Of a stretch of 64,000 nucleotides of DNA, positions 46,352-56,560 are shown piece by piece. Source of the stretch: Melieria omissa (Eukaryota; Arthropoda; Insecta; Diptera; Ulidiidae); the NCBI GenBank assembly GCA_963971225.1, contig CAXARI010000037.1, positions 1 to 64,000 on the forward strand, given 5' to 3'. The notes under the pieces are model-generated. The model did no database searches. It had not been told where the DNA came from and saw only the letters and a list, made by a program, of their open reading frames with translations. A program made the position numbers and the translations under genes. How positions within the stretch are numbered: position 1 is the first letter of the stretch; the number at the start of each line of letters is the position of its first letter.

Positions 46352-46779
46352 ATATTTCCATGGCTACTGCCCTTGCGATGCTCTATCGTGTAGTCGTAGC
46401 TCTGCAGTCGCTCGATCCACCACGCCAATTGCCCTTCAGGGTCTTTAAAGTTCAGGAGCCATCTCAATGCCGCATGATCTGTGCGCAGGCGAAACCTTTG
46501 TCCATACAGATATTTATGGAAGTGTTTTACGCAGTCCAATACCGCCAGCAACTCCCTTCGTGTCACACAGTAGTTGCGTTCCGGTTTCGATAGAACCCTA
46601 CTGTAGTATGCTATCACTTGTTCCTGGCCGTCTATTATCTGTGATAGCACACCGCCAATACTATGCCCGCTTGCATTTGTATCCAGCACAAACAACTGCC
46701 CAGGTACGGGGAAGGCCAGAATTGGAGCACTGCACAGTTTTTCCTTCAGTCGTGCAAAAGCCTGCTCCTGCTCTTCGTT
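46352..46779 (-). pseudogene. RNase H domain of the SAP-gag element, cut by a non-LTR insertion
   Basis: Follows reverse transcriptase in the same phase (FVLDTNASGHSIGGVLSQ, YCVTRRELLAVLDCVKHFH, LRTDHAALRWLL, DYTIEHRKGSSHGN). Two Asp and one Glu catalytic residues are visible. After HGN near 46355 the frame runs into the endonuclease end of a non-LTR element. The continuation, ADALSRRPC, lies at about 43750, across the insertion. Confidence 0.88.
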
Positions 46780-47903
46780 CTACTCGAAAGCTCGGCTGTT
46801 TTTCGTCAGTTTGTGCAAGCTGCTGGCTATGTTCGCGAATCCCGGAACAAATCGACGGTAGTATGTGCACAGGCCCAGAAAATTGCGGAGTTCGTGTAGA
46901 TTGCGTGGCCGGGGCCACTCCTTCACCGCCGTGATTTTGTCTTCATCCGTATGTACTCCGCGGGCGGAAACCGAATGACCCAGACAATTGACCTCTTTTT
47001 GGAACAGCGAGCACTTCTTTGGGTTGAGTTTAAGCCCGGCTTTTTGTATCCGCTCGAATACCTCCTTTAGCTTTCCCAGGTGGTCGTCGAAGCTTTTACC
47101 CATCACGATTATGTCGTCGAGGTACACCAGGCACGTCCGTCAATGCAGACCTTTTAGCACGCGTTCCATTAGCCGCTCGAATGTTGCTGGTGCGTTGCAG
47201 AGTCCAAACGGCATGACGGGGAACTGCCACAAACCATCGCCAACACTGAAAGCCGTTTTCTCCTTGTCCTTGTCTGCAAGCTCTACCTGCCAATAGCCGC
47301 TGCGTAAGTCGAGCGTGGAGAACCACTGAGTGCCTGACAGTGTGTCCAGGGTGTCATCGATCCGAGGTAGTGGATAACTGTCCTTCTTGGTCACATCATT
47401 GATAGTCCACACAAAACCGGCTACTGCCATCCTTTTTCTTGACTAGCACGACCGGCGAGCACCAGGGGCCCGAAGAAGGCTCTATGACCTTTTCTTTCCG
47501 TATGTTTTCGATCAAATTTGTGAGCTCTTCCCTCTTGGCCAGAGGAACTCGTCTTGGCGGTTGGTGAATTGGTTTTGCACTTCCGGTGTCGATGTTGTGC
47601 TTCACTACGGCCTGCTTCTGCCGCAAATATTGACCCATAGTGCTGCAGGAATGACCTCGCCTTCTGTTTCTGCTTGGCCGTCAACTCGCTGCTCCACTGG
47701 TTCTCCTGCGGTATGGCGTCCATGTTAAAACCGCTCTTCTTATTACCTCCGGGTGGGCTACTCTCGCAATTGACCACTGCTACGGCTTCCCTACCCTCGC
47801 CAATTACCTCATCTTTCCCGACATATCTGGGTGCATTCAGGGAGTTCAGTATTCTGACTGGTATTTTGCCATTTTTTGGTTCCACTAATGTACGTCCGAT
47901 CAT
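46780..47903 (-). pseudogene. Reverse transcriptase of the SAP-gag element
   Basis: Motifs in order: PRRVPLAKREELTNLIENI, SSGPWCSPVVLVKKKDGS, DSYPLPRIDDTLDTL, WFSTLDLRSGYWQVEL, PVMPFGLCNAPATFERLM, MYLDDIIVMG and the connection region (RNLHELRNFLGLCTYYRRF). There are frameshifts near 47620 and 47420. TGA at 47140-47142 stands just before RTCLVYLDD, where Trp is usual. TAG at 46780-46782 follows RAFE, where Trp is also usual. Phase is otherwise kept from 47430 into RNase H. Confidence 0.9.
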
Positions 47904-47939
47904 GATGTTGTCGTGTCCTTGTTTCGGTGCTTCTACAAC

Positions 47940-48416
47940 CTACAGCCGACTCGTCCCATCATCCTCGTCCACCTTTGCCCACACAACCGCCTCTGAATTC
48001 GCTGGTATCTTCTGGTGTTGACACGATATAACCTTCCTTACCGCCACGCTTCGCTCATAGTCGGTGTGCAGCGGGAATTCAACGTTGGCATATCTCAACA
48101 CATGTTCTTTCAGGTCCAGCGTAAAACCGTGCCTAATCATGAAATCCACGCCGATAATCACGTCGGCCATTATATCCGCGACGATGAACTCATGTTCCAG
48201 GCTGCTGGTGCCGATAGCAATCGTTTTTGTAACTTTTCCTCTTACCGGCGCACGCTCGCCAGTCGCAGTCTGCAGCTGTATGCCATGCAGCGGTTCCAAG
48301 CTATTCAGCAGCTTCCTTTTTATGATCGAATATGACGCTCCAGTATCCAGTGTCAACACAAACAACTTTCCATCTATATTTCCTTCAATCGTCAAGCTGC
48401 CGGGTTGTCGTTTCAA
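47940..48416 (-). pseudogene. Protease of the SAP-gag element
   Basis: The aspartic protease motif VLTLDTGASYSIIK lies near 48345 (D-T-G present), followed by ADIMADVIIGVDFMIRHG, the typical second retropepsin region. The frame meets TAG at 47940-47942 but continues in the same phase into the linker and reverse transcriptase at 47903 downward, so the stop is a single nonsense change. It would cleave the polyprotein. Confidence 0.88.
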
Positions 48417-48589
48417 CTGCGTTACAAGGACGGGGGGCAGCCGGTTGTGGGGATCAGCTCACGCCCCTTTGGGCTGACCCGTTTTAGTTTAACGGCTCCT
48501 AGTCCACAGCCCTGCGCTTGTTGGCTGAGCCTCGATTGTCAGTATTCCTCGCTTCAGGCGATTGCGATCGAGAACGGGAACGCCTCTTC

Positions 48590-49931
48590 CGTTGGCGGCA
48601 GTCTCATGATATGTGGCCCTGCTTGCCACATGTCCAGCAAACAACTTTAGAGGAGACCACCCGTGGCCTGCCCGGTGTCTCAGAGCTTATGGCCTGGATC
48701 GAAATGTCTCTGTCCGGCTAGATCTGGCGTATCCTTGCAGGTGCATACCGAGTGCCCCAATCAATGTTGCCTCATATGTCATCGCGCTGGTAACCGTCTC
48801 CCTAAATGTCGGCTTGCTCATCATCAACGCACTGCGACTTGTCTCCGGATCATGAAGACCTTCAATAAACGCCTCAATATTCATCATCTCGAGATCATCA
48901 GCGCCGAAAGACGGGTAGCACAGCTGCACGAGCCGCTCAATGTCTGCTACATATGTCTGCAGCGCCTCGTTGGCTCTTTGCCTGCGGTTCTTCAGCTCAC
49001 AGTAGTACAGCGTTCTGTTGTGCTCGTCGCTGTATTTGGCTGCCAGCGCCTTTATGACGGTTTCGTACTCACTTCGTAAACATTCCGGAACTGATTTTAT
49101 TACCTCAGCCGCAGCACCTTTAAGAGCCAGCGCCAATCTCCCACCTTTCCTTACATCGGTCCACTGAGTTTCCAGAGCAGCCAGGTCAAATTGTAGCTTG
49201 AATGTATCGAACGGCGTAGTCCCATCATAAGTAGGCACTTCTGCTCGGGTGGCAACACTTTCCGGAACCGGCGGCAACCATTCTCGCGGCTGTACCTCCC
49301 TAAGCCGCTCGTCCATTTTTCTGTTCATCGAGTCTTCCAGACTATCAACTCGTTTGTTCAAGGAATCATCAAGATCGTCAACACGTTTGTTCAGGGAATC
49401 ATCCAGGTCGTCGACTCGTTTATCCAAGTGCTCTACTCGCGTCACCAGGTGCTCGACTTTCCCATAAATCCTGTCTGAGATTTCTTCCACTTTCTTCTCC
49501 AAGCGCGCAGAATTTTCCTGAAGCTTGCTGGACAACTCCCGATTTGCATTTTCAAGTTTTGCTGACATTTCACGGTTCGTAGTTTCCAATTTCGCTTCCA
49601 TTTGCGCTGACATTTCGCGATTTTCACGGTTGGAAGTCTCGAACATGCCTTTCATTGCAACCATTAGCTGGCTCATGTCCATTGCTTGTGGTGGCGCAGC
49701 CGCTGCAGCCTTACTTTGCATCGACGCAGCACCCGCAGGCGATTCCTCCACTTTGGCCGACGCCTCTTGTTCCTGCGTTCTGAACTCGTGTGCAGCCCAA
49801 TCGATGCCTCGTGATTCACAAGCCTCTCGCAAGTGCAGCTGCAACTCCACCTTTCCGCCAGCAGTCGGCAAATTCCAGGCAGCCAGCTCCTTCTTCAGCT
49901 GGTCCACCTTCAGCACCTCGAGTTTAACCAT
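48590..49931 (-). pseudogene. Gag with SAP domain and coiled-coil repeats
   Basis: The start is ATG 49931, downstream of the PBS. Residues about 1-40 form a SAP-like DNA/RNA-binding motif (LEVLKVDQLKKELAAWNLPT, GGKVELQLHLREA). A Ser/Ala-rich linker follows, then a long coiled coil (about residues 95-190) ending in 14-residue repeats (NKRVDDLDDSLNKR and variants). A gypsy capsid-like region (VPTYDGTTPFDTFKLQFD, ALETQW, PSFGADDLE) runs to about 48690. A CCHC knuckle (CWTCGKQGHIS then DC) sits in a shifted frame near 48600-48642 and carries an in-frame TGA. SAP domains bind DNA at matrix-attachment regions; a role in gag is inferred. Confidence 0.85.
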
Positions 49932-49970
49932 GTCTGGGTTTTTTTTATTTTTTTTTATCTTCAGTAACAC

Positions 49971-49989
49971 AATCCCACTTCTGACACCA
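49971..49989 (-). other. Primer-binding site, tRNA-Leu
   Basis: The minus strand reads TGGTGTCAGAAGTGGGATT, 19 bases complementary to the 3' end of insect tRNA-Leu plus CCA. It starts 2 bp inside the LTR edge. Confidence 0.88.
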
Positions 49990-49991
49990 AA

Positions 49992-50314
49992 TGTTATGAA
50001 TACTAGTTCTAGTGGGCTGGTACGTATCTCTGGATGGTGCAATTTAAAATTAAAAAAAACACATAATTTCTCAAACGCGCCGTACCCGGCTGCCTTTTAT
50101 ACCTGTCCGGTTCTCGCACATTCTAATTGGACTAGAAGTTTCCATTATTATCGCGGGCCATCATTGCCAGATCGAATTATAGCAAGTCGCTGTACTTTAA
50201 AGTGCGTGCCTAAAAGTATGCCCGTAAAAGCATTCATAGCACGGCGCGTAGCGACAGGGCGCCTTGCACAGCGACCGGCTGCTTTGCACAGCGACAGACT
50301 GTCTTATCGTTACA
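49992..50314 (-). repeat. 5' LTR of the SAP-gag element, internally deleted
   Basis: The plus strand begins TGTTATGAATAC and ends CTTATCGTTACA. It matches the 3' LTR and the solo LTR at 52044-52491 but lacks about 165 bp at position 50078 and a few bases in the GGTTCTCGCAC region. TTTTATA at 50095-50101 is the complement of a TATA box (TATAAAAGGCAGC). Confidence 0.9.
50095..50101 (-). promoter_or_regulatory. TATA box in the SAP-gag 5' LTR
   Basis: The minus strand reads TATAAAAGGCAGCCGGG. The same motif occurs at the same place in the 3' LTR (42106-42112) and in the solo LTR (52257-52263). This conservation across three copies supports it as the LTR core promoter. Confidence 0.7.
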
Positions 50315-50399
50315 ATATATGCAAAACATATGCACTCCATCCAGGACGAACCGCTGAAGCTACAAACATTAAATTTGCAGTGTAGGTACTTCTTCTTAA

Positions 50400-51460
50400 T
50401 GAACCTTCGTTCTAAAAGGATTTTTTGAAATTCGGTGTCTAAAAGGGCCAAACATAGGTTAAGTTGTTGTATGAAGAAACGCGATTTAATGAGCCTAATG
50501 ATTTCAAATTTAGTGAAAACACTTCAAATAAAAAATAATTCGACACGTATTTTTCAATTTTTCGAAAATCAAAACTTAACGGGGTCAACCAAGGGTTAAG
50601 GTTCGTATACGGAAAGACTACGAAAAAACATGAACCGATAGGCCTATTGACTTAAAAATTGCAGAAAACATTCAAAATCAGAAATAATTAAAAACATATT
50701 TTTTACTTTTGTGAAAATCTAAAACTAATGAGGTAAGCCAAGGGTTAAAAGTTTGTATGGAGAAATACAATTTTTTGCCCGTTTGTCTTCAAACTTGGTA
50801 AAAGTTATTCAAATGCGAAATAATCAAACACGTGTTTCTCCGTTTTTCGAAAGTCGAAATCAAACAGAGTGTAAGGGTAAAAAGAGTGTATGAAGAAACT
50901 ATGAAAAATCATGAATTATTTTCATTTTCATTTAATTGACTTCAAACGTTGTGAAAACACTCTTAGTGAAAAAAAATTCGGCACATGACTTTCCCTTTTT
51001 TTAAATTCTTAAGCTAACAGGGTAAATCAAGGGTTAAAGCTTTGTATGGATAAGCATGATTCAATGGGGATTTTTTCTTCAAACTTGGTTAAATGATAAA
51101 AAAATCTAAACGCGTTTTTTATTTTTTTGAAAATCGAAATCTGACGGTGTCAACGATGGGCTAAGAGTTTGTATAGGAAAACATGATTTAAGCGATCCAA
51201 TTACTTTAAATATGGCGAAAGCCCATTAAATAAGACATAATCAGACAATTATTTTCTCGTATGACTGGGTCAACGAAAGATTAACACTATGACGTCCGGT
51301 AACACTACAGTGGCGTCGTGAGTAAACTAGCAGCCAATCCGAATTAGCGCTGCCGGCACCAAGCGAATAAATATTTACGACAAAGTGTTAAGAGAAACTT
51401 AATTTATTGAGCCCATTGACTTAAAATTTGCGTGCAAAGCCGCGGGGACCTGCTAGTTGT
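50400..51460. repeat. Diverged tandem repeat, 120-155 bp units
   Basis: About six or seven strongly diverged copies are anchored by variants of GTCAACCAAGGGTTAA then TTTGTATGGA, at about 50440, 50585, 50731, 50868, 51021, 51145 and 51265. Most copies end in TTTTTCGAAAATC-like sequence. The tract ends near 51455 with GCGTGCAAAGCCGCGGGG then ACCTGCTAGTT, resembling a Helitron 3' end (CTAG). No coding frame is present. Similar internal tandem repeats are known in DINE-1/Helentron elements. Confidence 0.65.
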
Positions 51461-51954
51461 GGAATGAAAATTGTTTAATAAAAGTATGAAATTCTTCCGT
51501 GCAGAGCCGGGGATAACTTGTAGTATTTCTTATATTCCAGGAATTTAGTGATATTTGGGAAGTTCAAAACAGTTTAAAAAATTATTGTGTTTTAAATAGA
51601 ATTCAAAACCAAACCTTTACTCAAATAATAAGTTTTCCAGTTTTCTACGGTCAGCATATGCCGTACACCAGCTCGTAGAGTACTAAAACGTTAATTATAC
51701 TTGTATGCTGGGCATTGCTGACCCCAACAAACAGCTAAGTGAGCCAAACTATAACACCCTCAATAATGATCGGAATAACAACAGACTGGGCTTGTCCAAT
51801 TTAACTCCCATCCCAACCCCTTACACACTGGAGCACATCAACCTCACTTTTGTCCGTTTGCATAGAAGAACATAAGTCTATATGAATGACATACTTACGC
51901 CAAATACGGCAAAAAATTGAAAAAAAAACATGCAAAATTATGCCAACAAAATTA
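51461..51954. other. Unassigned AT-rich spacer
   Basis: No gene or matching termini are seen. A stretch at about 51493-51520 (CCGTGCAGAGCCGGGGATAA then CTTGTAGT) looks like a second, weaker copy of the CTGCTAGT-type end at 51430-51455. Confidence 0.5.
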
Positions 51955-52043
51955 AAAATATATGCAAAATATGCAAAAAATATGCAAAATATGCAAAAAA
52001 TATGCAATAAGTATGCAAAATATGCAAAAAGTATGCAAAATAT

Positions 52044-52491
52044 TGTAACGATGAGACAGTCTGTCGCTGTGCAAAGCAACCCTGCCACTACGTGCCGTGC
52101 TATAACCCAATCTGGCAACGACGGCCGCGATAGTAACTTTTAGTCCAATCTGGCAGCGACGGCCGCGATAATAACTTTTAGTCCAACCTGGCAATGATGG
52201 AAACTTTTAGTCCACTCCGGAATGTGCGGGAACGATCTGCGCGATGGGCTGAGAGGTATAAAAGGCAGCCGGATGCGGCGCAGCGAGTCAGTCTGGTTTT
52301 GACAAGTGAAGTTGCCACACGAAATAATTAAGCAAATACTTAAGTGTACGAACAGTAAAGTGTAAACTGTGAATAATAAAGTGAGTGTTGGTTGATTTTA
52401 TTGTCTGCGTGTAAGAAACTGACTGTGTTTTATTTTCAAATTACACAATCCAGAGATACGTAACAGCCCACTAGACCTAGTATTCGTAACA
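52044..52491 (+). mobile_element. Solo LTR related to the SAP-gag element
   Basis: This 448-bp LTR starts TGTAACGATGAG and ends TTCGTAACA, with ATAT duplications at 52040-52043 and 52492-52495. It is homologous, in reverse orientation, to the LTRs of the SAP-gag element, but diverged and complete at both ends. TATA box TATAAAA lies at 52257-52263 and AATAAA near 52374. It probably arose by recombination between the two LTRs of a full element. Confidence 0.9.
52257..52263 (+). promoter_or_regulatory. TATA box of the solo LTR
   Basis: TATAAAAGGCAGCCGG matches the TATA region in both LTRs of the SAP-gag element. Transcription would be expected to start about 30 bp downstream. Confidence 0.65.
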
Positions 52492-52550
52492 ATATGCAAA
52501 AATATGCAAAATATGCAAAAAATATGCAAAATATGTAAAAATATGCAAAT

Positions 52551-53436
52551 AGGCAGTGCATATGTTAGCTAATTCTTAATATTTTTCAATAAAAAAAGTT
52601 TCTGTCTTGGTCCCGTTCAAATCCGATGCTCCAAAAAAATATGCATTTGCATATAATTCCGGTCCCTAACAATTACTGATACTATTTCTAATGTTACCTC
52701 TTAGTCAGTAAGACATAATGTACATTTGGCTAAATAAATATAGAAATAAAAAATTAATAAATAGAAAGACCCGTGTGTGCAGAATATTCCATCGATATAC
52801 CGCAAAGCAACAAATGCCGTTGAAAACTTCATAATTTCTAATTCATTCATAATTTTTTTATTTTATATATATGTACTATTTTACTTTATAATCACTTACA
52901 CTATTTTAAAATTTACATGGAAAATAAAAGTTCAGTTTTCAATTATCATATATCAACATATTTACATGAGTTTTCATATACATACCCGGGTATGCTGCTG
53001 TTGACGTAAGGGGTATGAATCGAAAAAAGGCCATATATACCAGGTAGTCCAATCTCAACCAGACTTAAGAATATGGTGTAAAATACTTTTGTAGAGGATA
53101 TCAAGAGTCAGGTCGCTCAGAGTATTACTTTCCAAGATACAGCGATTTGTATTTGGTATGTTGCTGTTGACATAAAGGTTAAACGGATTTCGGTCCGTTG
53201 TGTGATGTGAATATCTTTTCATTCATTCATTTAAAAATTTATTAAAAAAACTTAAATTGTATGTTCTGTTAATATAATAATTCTATATTCTATTCTATTT
53301 GTATTCTATATTATGAGTTTTACAATTTAATTATGTATCCCCTCTAAATTTATTCCTGGGTACGCCCAAGTATGTGTACATTGACTTGATGTTGGCTGCT
53401 TTTTCGTTCAATCATATTTGTGCGACTTTCTGCATT
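52551..53436. other. Unassigned AT-rich spacer
   Basis: I see no gene. A related pair of motifs, TATGCTGCTGTTGACGTAAGG (near 52990) and TATGTTGCTGTTGACATAAAGG (near 53157), suggests a diverged duplication of about 170 bp. Confidence 0.5.
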
Positions 53437-53438
53437 TA

Positions 53439-54397
53439 CAGTATTGTGCAAAACCTAAGCAACTTTTTCATTTCTTATGAACAAAATATTTTCAAATAGT
53501 TGAGATAAATTCGAAAAAATGGGGTATTTTTTTAAAGCTTAGAATGTAATTACAACAAATATTTACAAAGCAATACATATAACCTCACTAATGAGAACAA
53601 AATCAACGAAATTTAAATATATACCTAAATTCGCTATGCAAAACGTAACCAACTCTGTTAGCTTCAGCTACTGTTTTAGAATAACGGTTATCATTACGTT
53701 ACTGCAAAGGAACTATAAAGCATGGTGGTGGGAGTGTTATGATTTGGACATGCTTCTCTGGTTTTGGTCTTGGCCCTGTACACGAAATTTCGACAAAAGT
53801 GGATCGCTTTGTCTATAAGGATATTTTAGAAAACCAGATGATGCCCTATGCTGAAGACAATATGCCACTTCGATGGGTGTTTCAACACGACAATGATCCG
53901 AAACACACATCGAAGTTGGTAAAAGAGTGGCTCAGTTCAAATGGGATTACAGTCCTTGATCACCGGACTTGAATACCATCGAAAATTTGTTCGGCATTCT
54001 TAATAAGCGTCTGGGTGGATCACGCTTTCGTAATAGGGGCGAATTGTTTTTTAAGTTAAAAGAAAAATGGGGAAAAATACCTGAAACCACAATTTTAAAC
54101 CTAATTGAGTTAATGCCTAAAAGATTTGCTGCAGTCATACAAAGCAAAGGGTATTACACTAAATACTAGTATAAAGTTGCTTAGGTTTTGCACAGCTAAT
54201 TTTGGAGTTTGTTTCGTTTTCGTAAATGTTTTTACCGTTTGTGAATTGATATGTTCGGTTTTTTTATATATTTGTTGTAATTACATTCTGAGCATTACAT
54301 AAATATAAAATTATTCCCACTTCGAATTGAACTATTGGCAAATATGGAGTTTTATTCATGAGTAATACAAAAGTTGCTTAGGTTTTGCACAATACTG
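53439..54397 (+). mobile_element. Tc1-like transposon (959 bp), deleted
   Basis: Ends CAGTATTGTGCAAAACC at 53439 and the complement ending at 54397, flanked by TA (53437-53438 and 54398-54399). A second inverted block (AGAATGTAATTACAACAAAT near 53541 and its complement near 54270) places a subterminal repeat about 100-130 bp in, the IR/DR layout of some Tc1 elements. The 5' half of the transposase is missing. Confidence 0.92.
53690..54169 (+). pseudogene. Tc1-like transposase, C-terminal half
   Basis: Sequence from KHGGGSVMIWTCFSGFG (near 53719) through VFQHDNDPKHTSKLVKEWL (second catalytic Asp) to SPDLNTIENLFG (catalytic Glu of the DD34E triad) and on to the end at TAG 54169. A frameshift near 53960 separates the last two motifs, where the usual WP residues are lost. 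The N-terminal DNA-binding domain and the first catalytic Asp are absent. The enzyme class cuts and pastes at TA. Confidence 0.88.
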
Positions 54398-54399
54398 TA

Positions 54400-54604
54400 T
54401 TTGTCACCAGCAAAAGGAAATTGCCTAGATGACGCGAAACTGCGAGGAGCCACGCTTGCTAATTTGGTCAAACCAGGCCCCAAAGTCGCAAATTCGGTCA
54501 AACCAGGCCCCAGAGTTGATTAGGGTTCGTACAGCAAATTCTCCATACAAAAGCCAGGGCAAGGGCTGCTGGTGCGTTCGAAGTTTATTTGCAAATAAAA
54601 TAAT
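54400..54604. other. Short spacer with a 36-bp duplication
   Basis: The motif GGTCAAACCAGGCCCCA occurs twice, near 54466 and 54502. No gene is visible. Confidence 0.6.
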
Positions 54605-54835
<231 letters not shown>

Positions 54836-55609
54836 GGGCAAAGGTACTTGCAGTTATGTGCCCTATGCGGCTAGCATGAAATGTACGGCCCAAATGTTCC
54901 GACTCTCACCTCCACGTGGTGCCCCCTGGTAACCCGAGCAACCCACCGTGAGATGCAGTAACCAACCTGCATTGATCGTGGGGTCGGGGCTGACGAGAGC
55001 GGGAGACTTCAGCAGAGCTCTCTGATGAGAAGTTGGCAGACCAATATGGCACGGAGTATCTGATATCATCGGTTGCTGACATGGGACGCGACTAGATCAG
55101 GACCATTCGATCGTAAGCCAAAGGAAGCGCGCGATGGCAATAAGTTCCCAACGATGCACAGGTGAACGTTAGCCGTGAGTACACAGAGGACTTCATAAAC
55201 ACGACACGGACGCCAGGGTCTGAGATCAGTAGGACCTTGGCGATTATGGCACTGGAAATAAGTTGGAATAGTTGACATGGGCTGGTGGCTGTAGTGACTG
55301 GCCTCTTAGTAAGTGTGGAGTGAAATCCCATTGAAATGGCGGTCCAGATATTGCTACAGTTGCCTCCATCCCGATAAAACCTTGGCAGGCCTCGAGGTAC
55401 GTTCCCAGCCCGTCACCATTAGGTTGGCGGTGCAGGTTAGGTTGAACTTGCTTCCTATTCATGCTGACCTGGCTCTGAACGCAGGTACCCATAAGGACAT
55501 GCGTCAACCCTAGCGCTGGCCTCCCTCCTTAGGCATAGACAACCACGGGGTCATTAAGGCGACTGCACTTTCGAAATGGGATAGCGGCCTCGAGGGGGAC
55601 CCAACCGCA

Positions 55610-56560
55610 ATGAGTACTCAAAATTTGATGACGAATATGGCAAATACAAAGGACAATGAGAGTACACCGCCGCCTTTTCAAGAACTAGGCGTTCCCCTGT
55701 CATTGCCTCGAGGGTAATCAGAGGCCAAGGGGAAATCGACCACGAAATCCCAGAACCAGGGGTCGTCGCACCCAGAGACCCCAACGCTACACCGCGCGCT
55801 GTTACGAATTGGAACACACTCTGCCAAGCGGGCGAGAGCAACAGCTAGCCCTAAGGGTCCTGAAAAAGTCAAGTCTCCCGCAGCGAAGAAGCAGAAAGCG
55901 CTGGATGCGATAGTTACACCAAAGTTACCGGAGGCGCCAGCTAATAATGAAACCTGGACTAAGTCTAAAGTCCTAAAGTCTGACAATTCGACCGAAGGCG
56001 GACGCCATCATAATCACCACAAAAGGAAACGAGTCTTATGCTAACATCCTACGGAAGACCAGCACGGAACTTAAGGCCCTGGTCGAAGGGGTACGCACTG
56101 TTCGAACTAAACAAAAAGGGGACTTCCTCCTTGAGCTAAATCTCGCGAATGATACAACCGCAAATACATTCCAGGCGGCCAATGGGGGTGTTCTGAAGGA
56201 CGAGGCGGTAGTGCTAGTGAGAACACACATGATCACGGTGCACTTCCGGCGGAAGACGCTAGGAGAGTGGTTGACCTAAACCACCTACGGGTGGGGTGGG
56301 TCCGCTGTCGCGTGTCTGAGACCGCATCGCCAACAAGATGCTTTAGGTGCTGGGGCTATGGCCACATGGCAGCAGCATGCAAAGAGGCGGACCGAACGGG
56401 ACTCTGTAGAAGGTATGGCGAGGGTGGCCACATGGCGACCACATGCAGAAATCCGGAAAGATGTGCACTTTGTGGAGGATCACACGCTGCGGGAGCTCAT
56501 TGTGCCCGCGGTACCAGGAGGCAAAGCACAAGAAACGCGCATGAGAATTATTCAAATTAA
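55610..56560 (+). pseudogene. R1-clade ORF1 (Gag-like) protein
   Basis: The likely start is ATG 55610 (MSTQNLMTNMANTKD). A mid-region matches R1 ORF1 (DAIIITTKGNESYANILRK ... GDFLLELNLAND, near 56005-56150). After a frameshift near 56270 it continues VRCRVSETASPTRCFRCWGYGH with three CCHC knuckles: CFRCWGYGHMAAAC, CRRYGEGGHMATTC (second Cys is Tyr) and CALCGGSHAAGAHC. ORF1 proteins package element RNA. At least three frame breaks. Confidence 0.83.

Larger units (their letters stand above)
41935..50314 (-). mobile_element. SAP-gag Ty3/gypsy retrotransposon, decayed, with nested non-LTR element
   Basis: On the minus strand the order is 5' LTR (49992-50314), tRNA-Leu primer site, gag, protease, reverse transcriptase, RNase H, an inserted CR1/Jockey-group element (about 43757-46350), integrase and a truncated 3' LTR (about 41935-42338). 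Excluding the insertion it is about 5.8 kb. Several in-frame stops, at least three frameshifts and a changed integrase catalytic residue show it is dead. A 4-bp target ATAT can be proposed only on the right side, because the left end is broken. Confidence 0.9.
51955..52550. repeat. ATGCAAAAT-rich simple repeat split by a solo LTR
   Basis: Imperfect runs of TATGCAAAA occupy 51955-52043 and resume at 52492-52550 after the solo LTR. The two halves were one microsatellite-like tract before the LTR inserted. Confidence 0.85.

Noticed and set aside
49932..50042. N-terminal extension of the SAP-gag protein into the LTR
   Set aside because: The open frame covers the primer-binding site and LTR; translation should start at ATG 49931 after them.
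48663..50385. Plus-strand ORFs of up to 286 codons opposite gag
   Set aside because: They are antisense shadows of the minus-strand gag and LTR with no recognisable domain.
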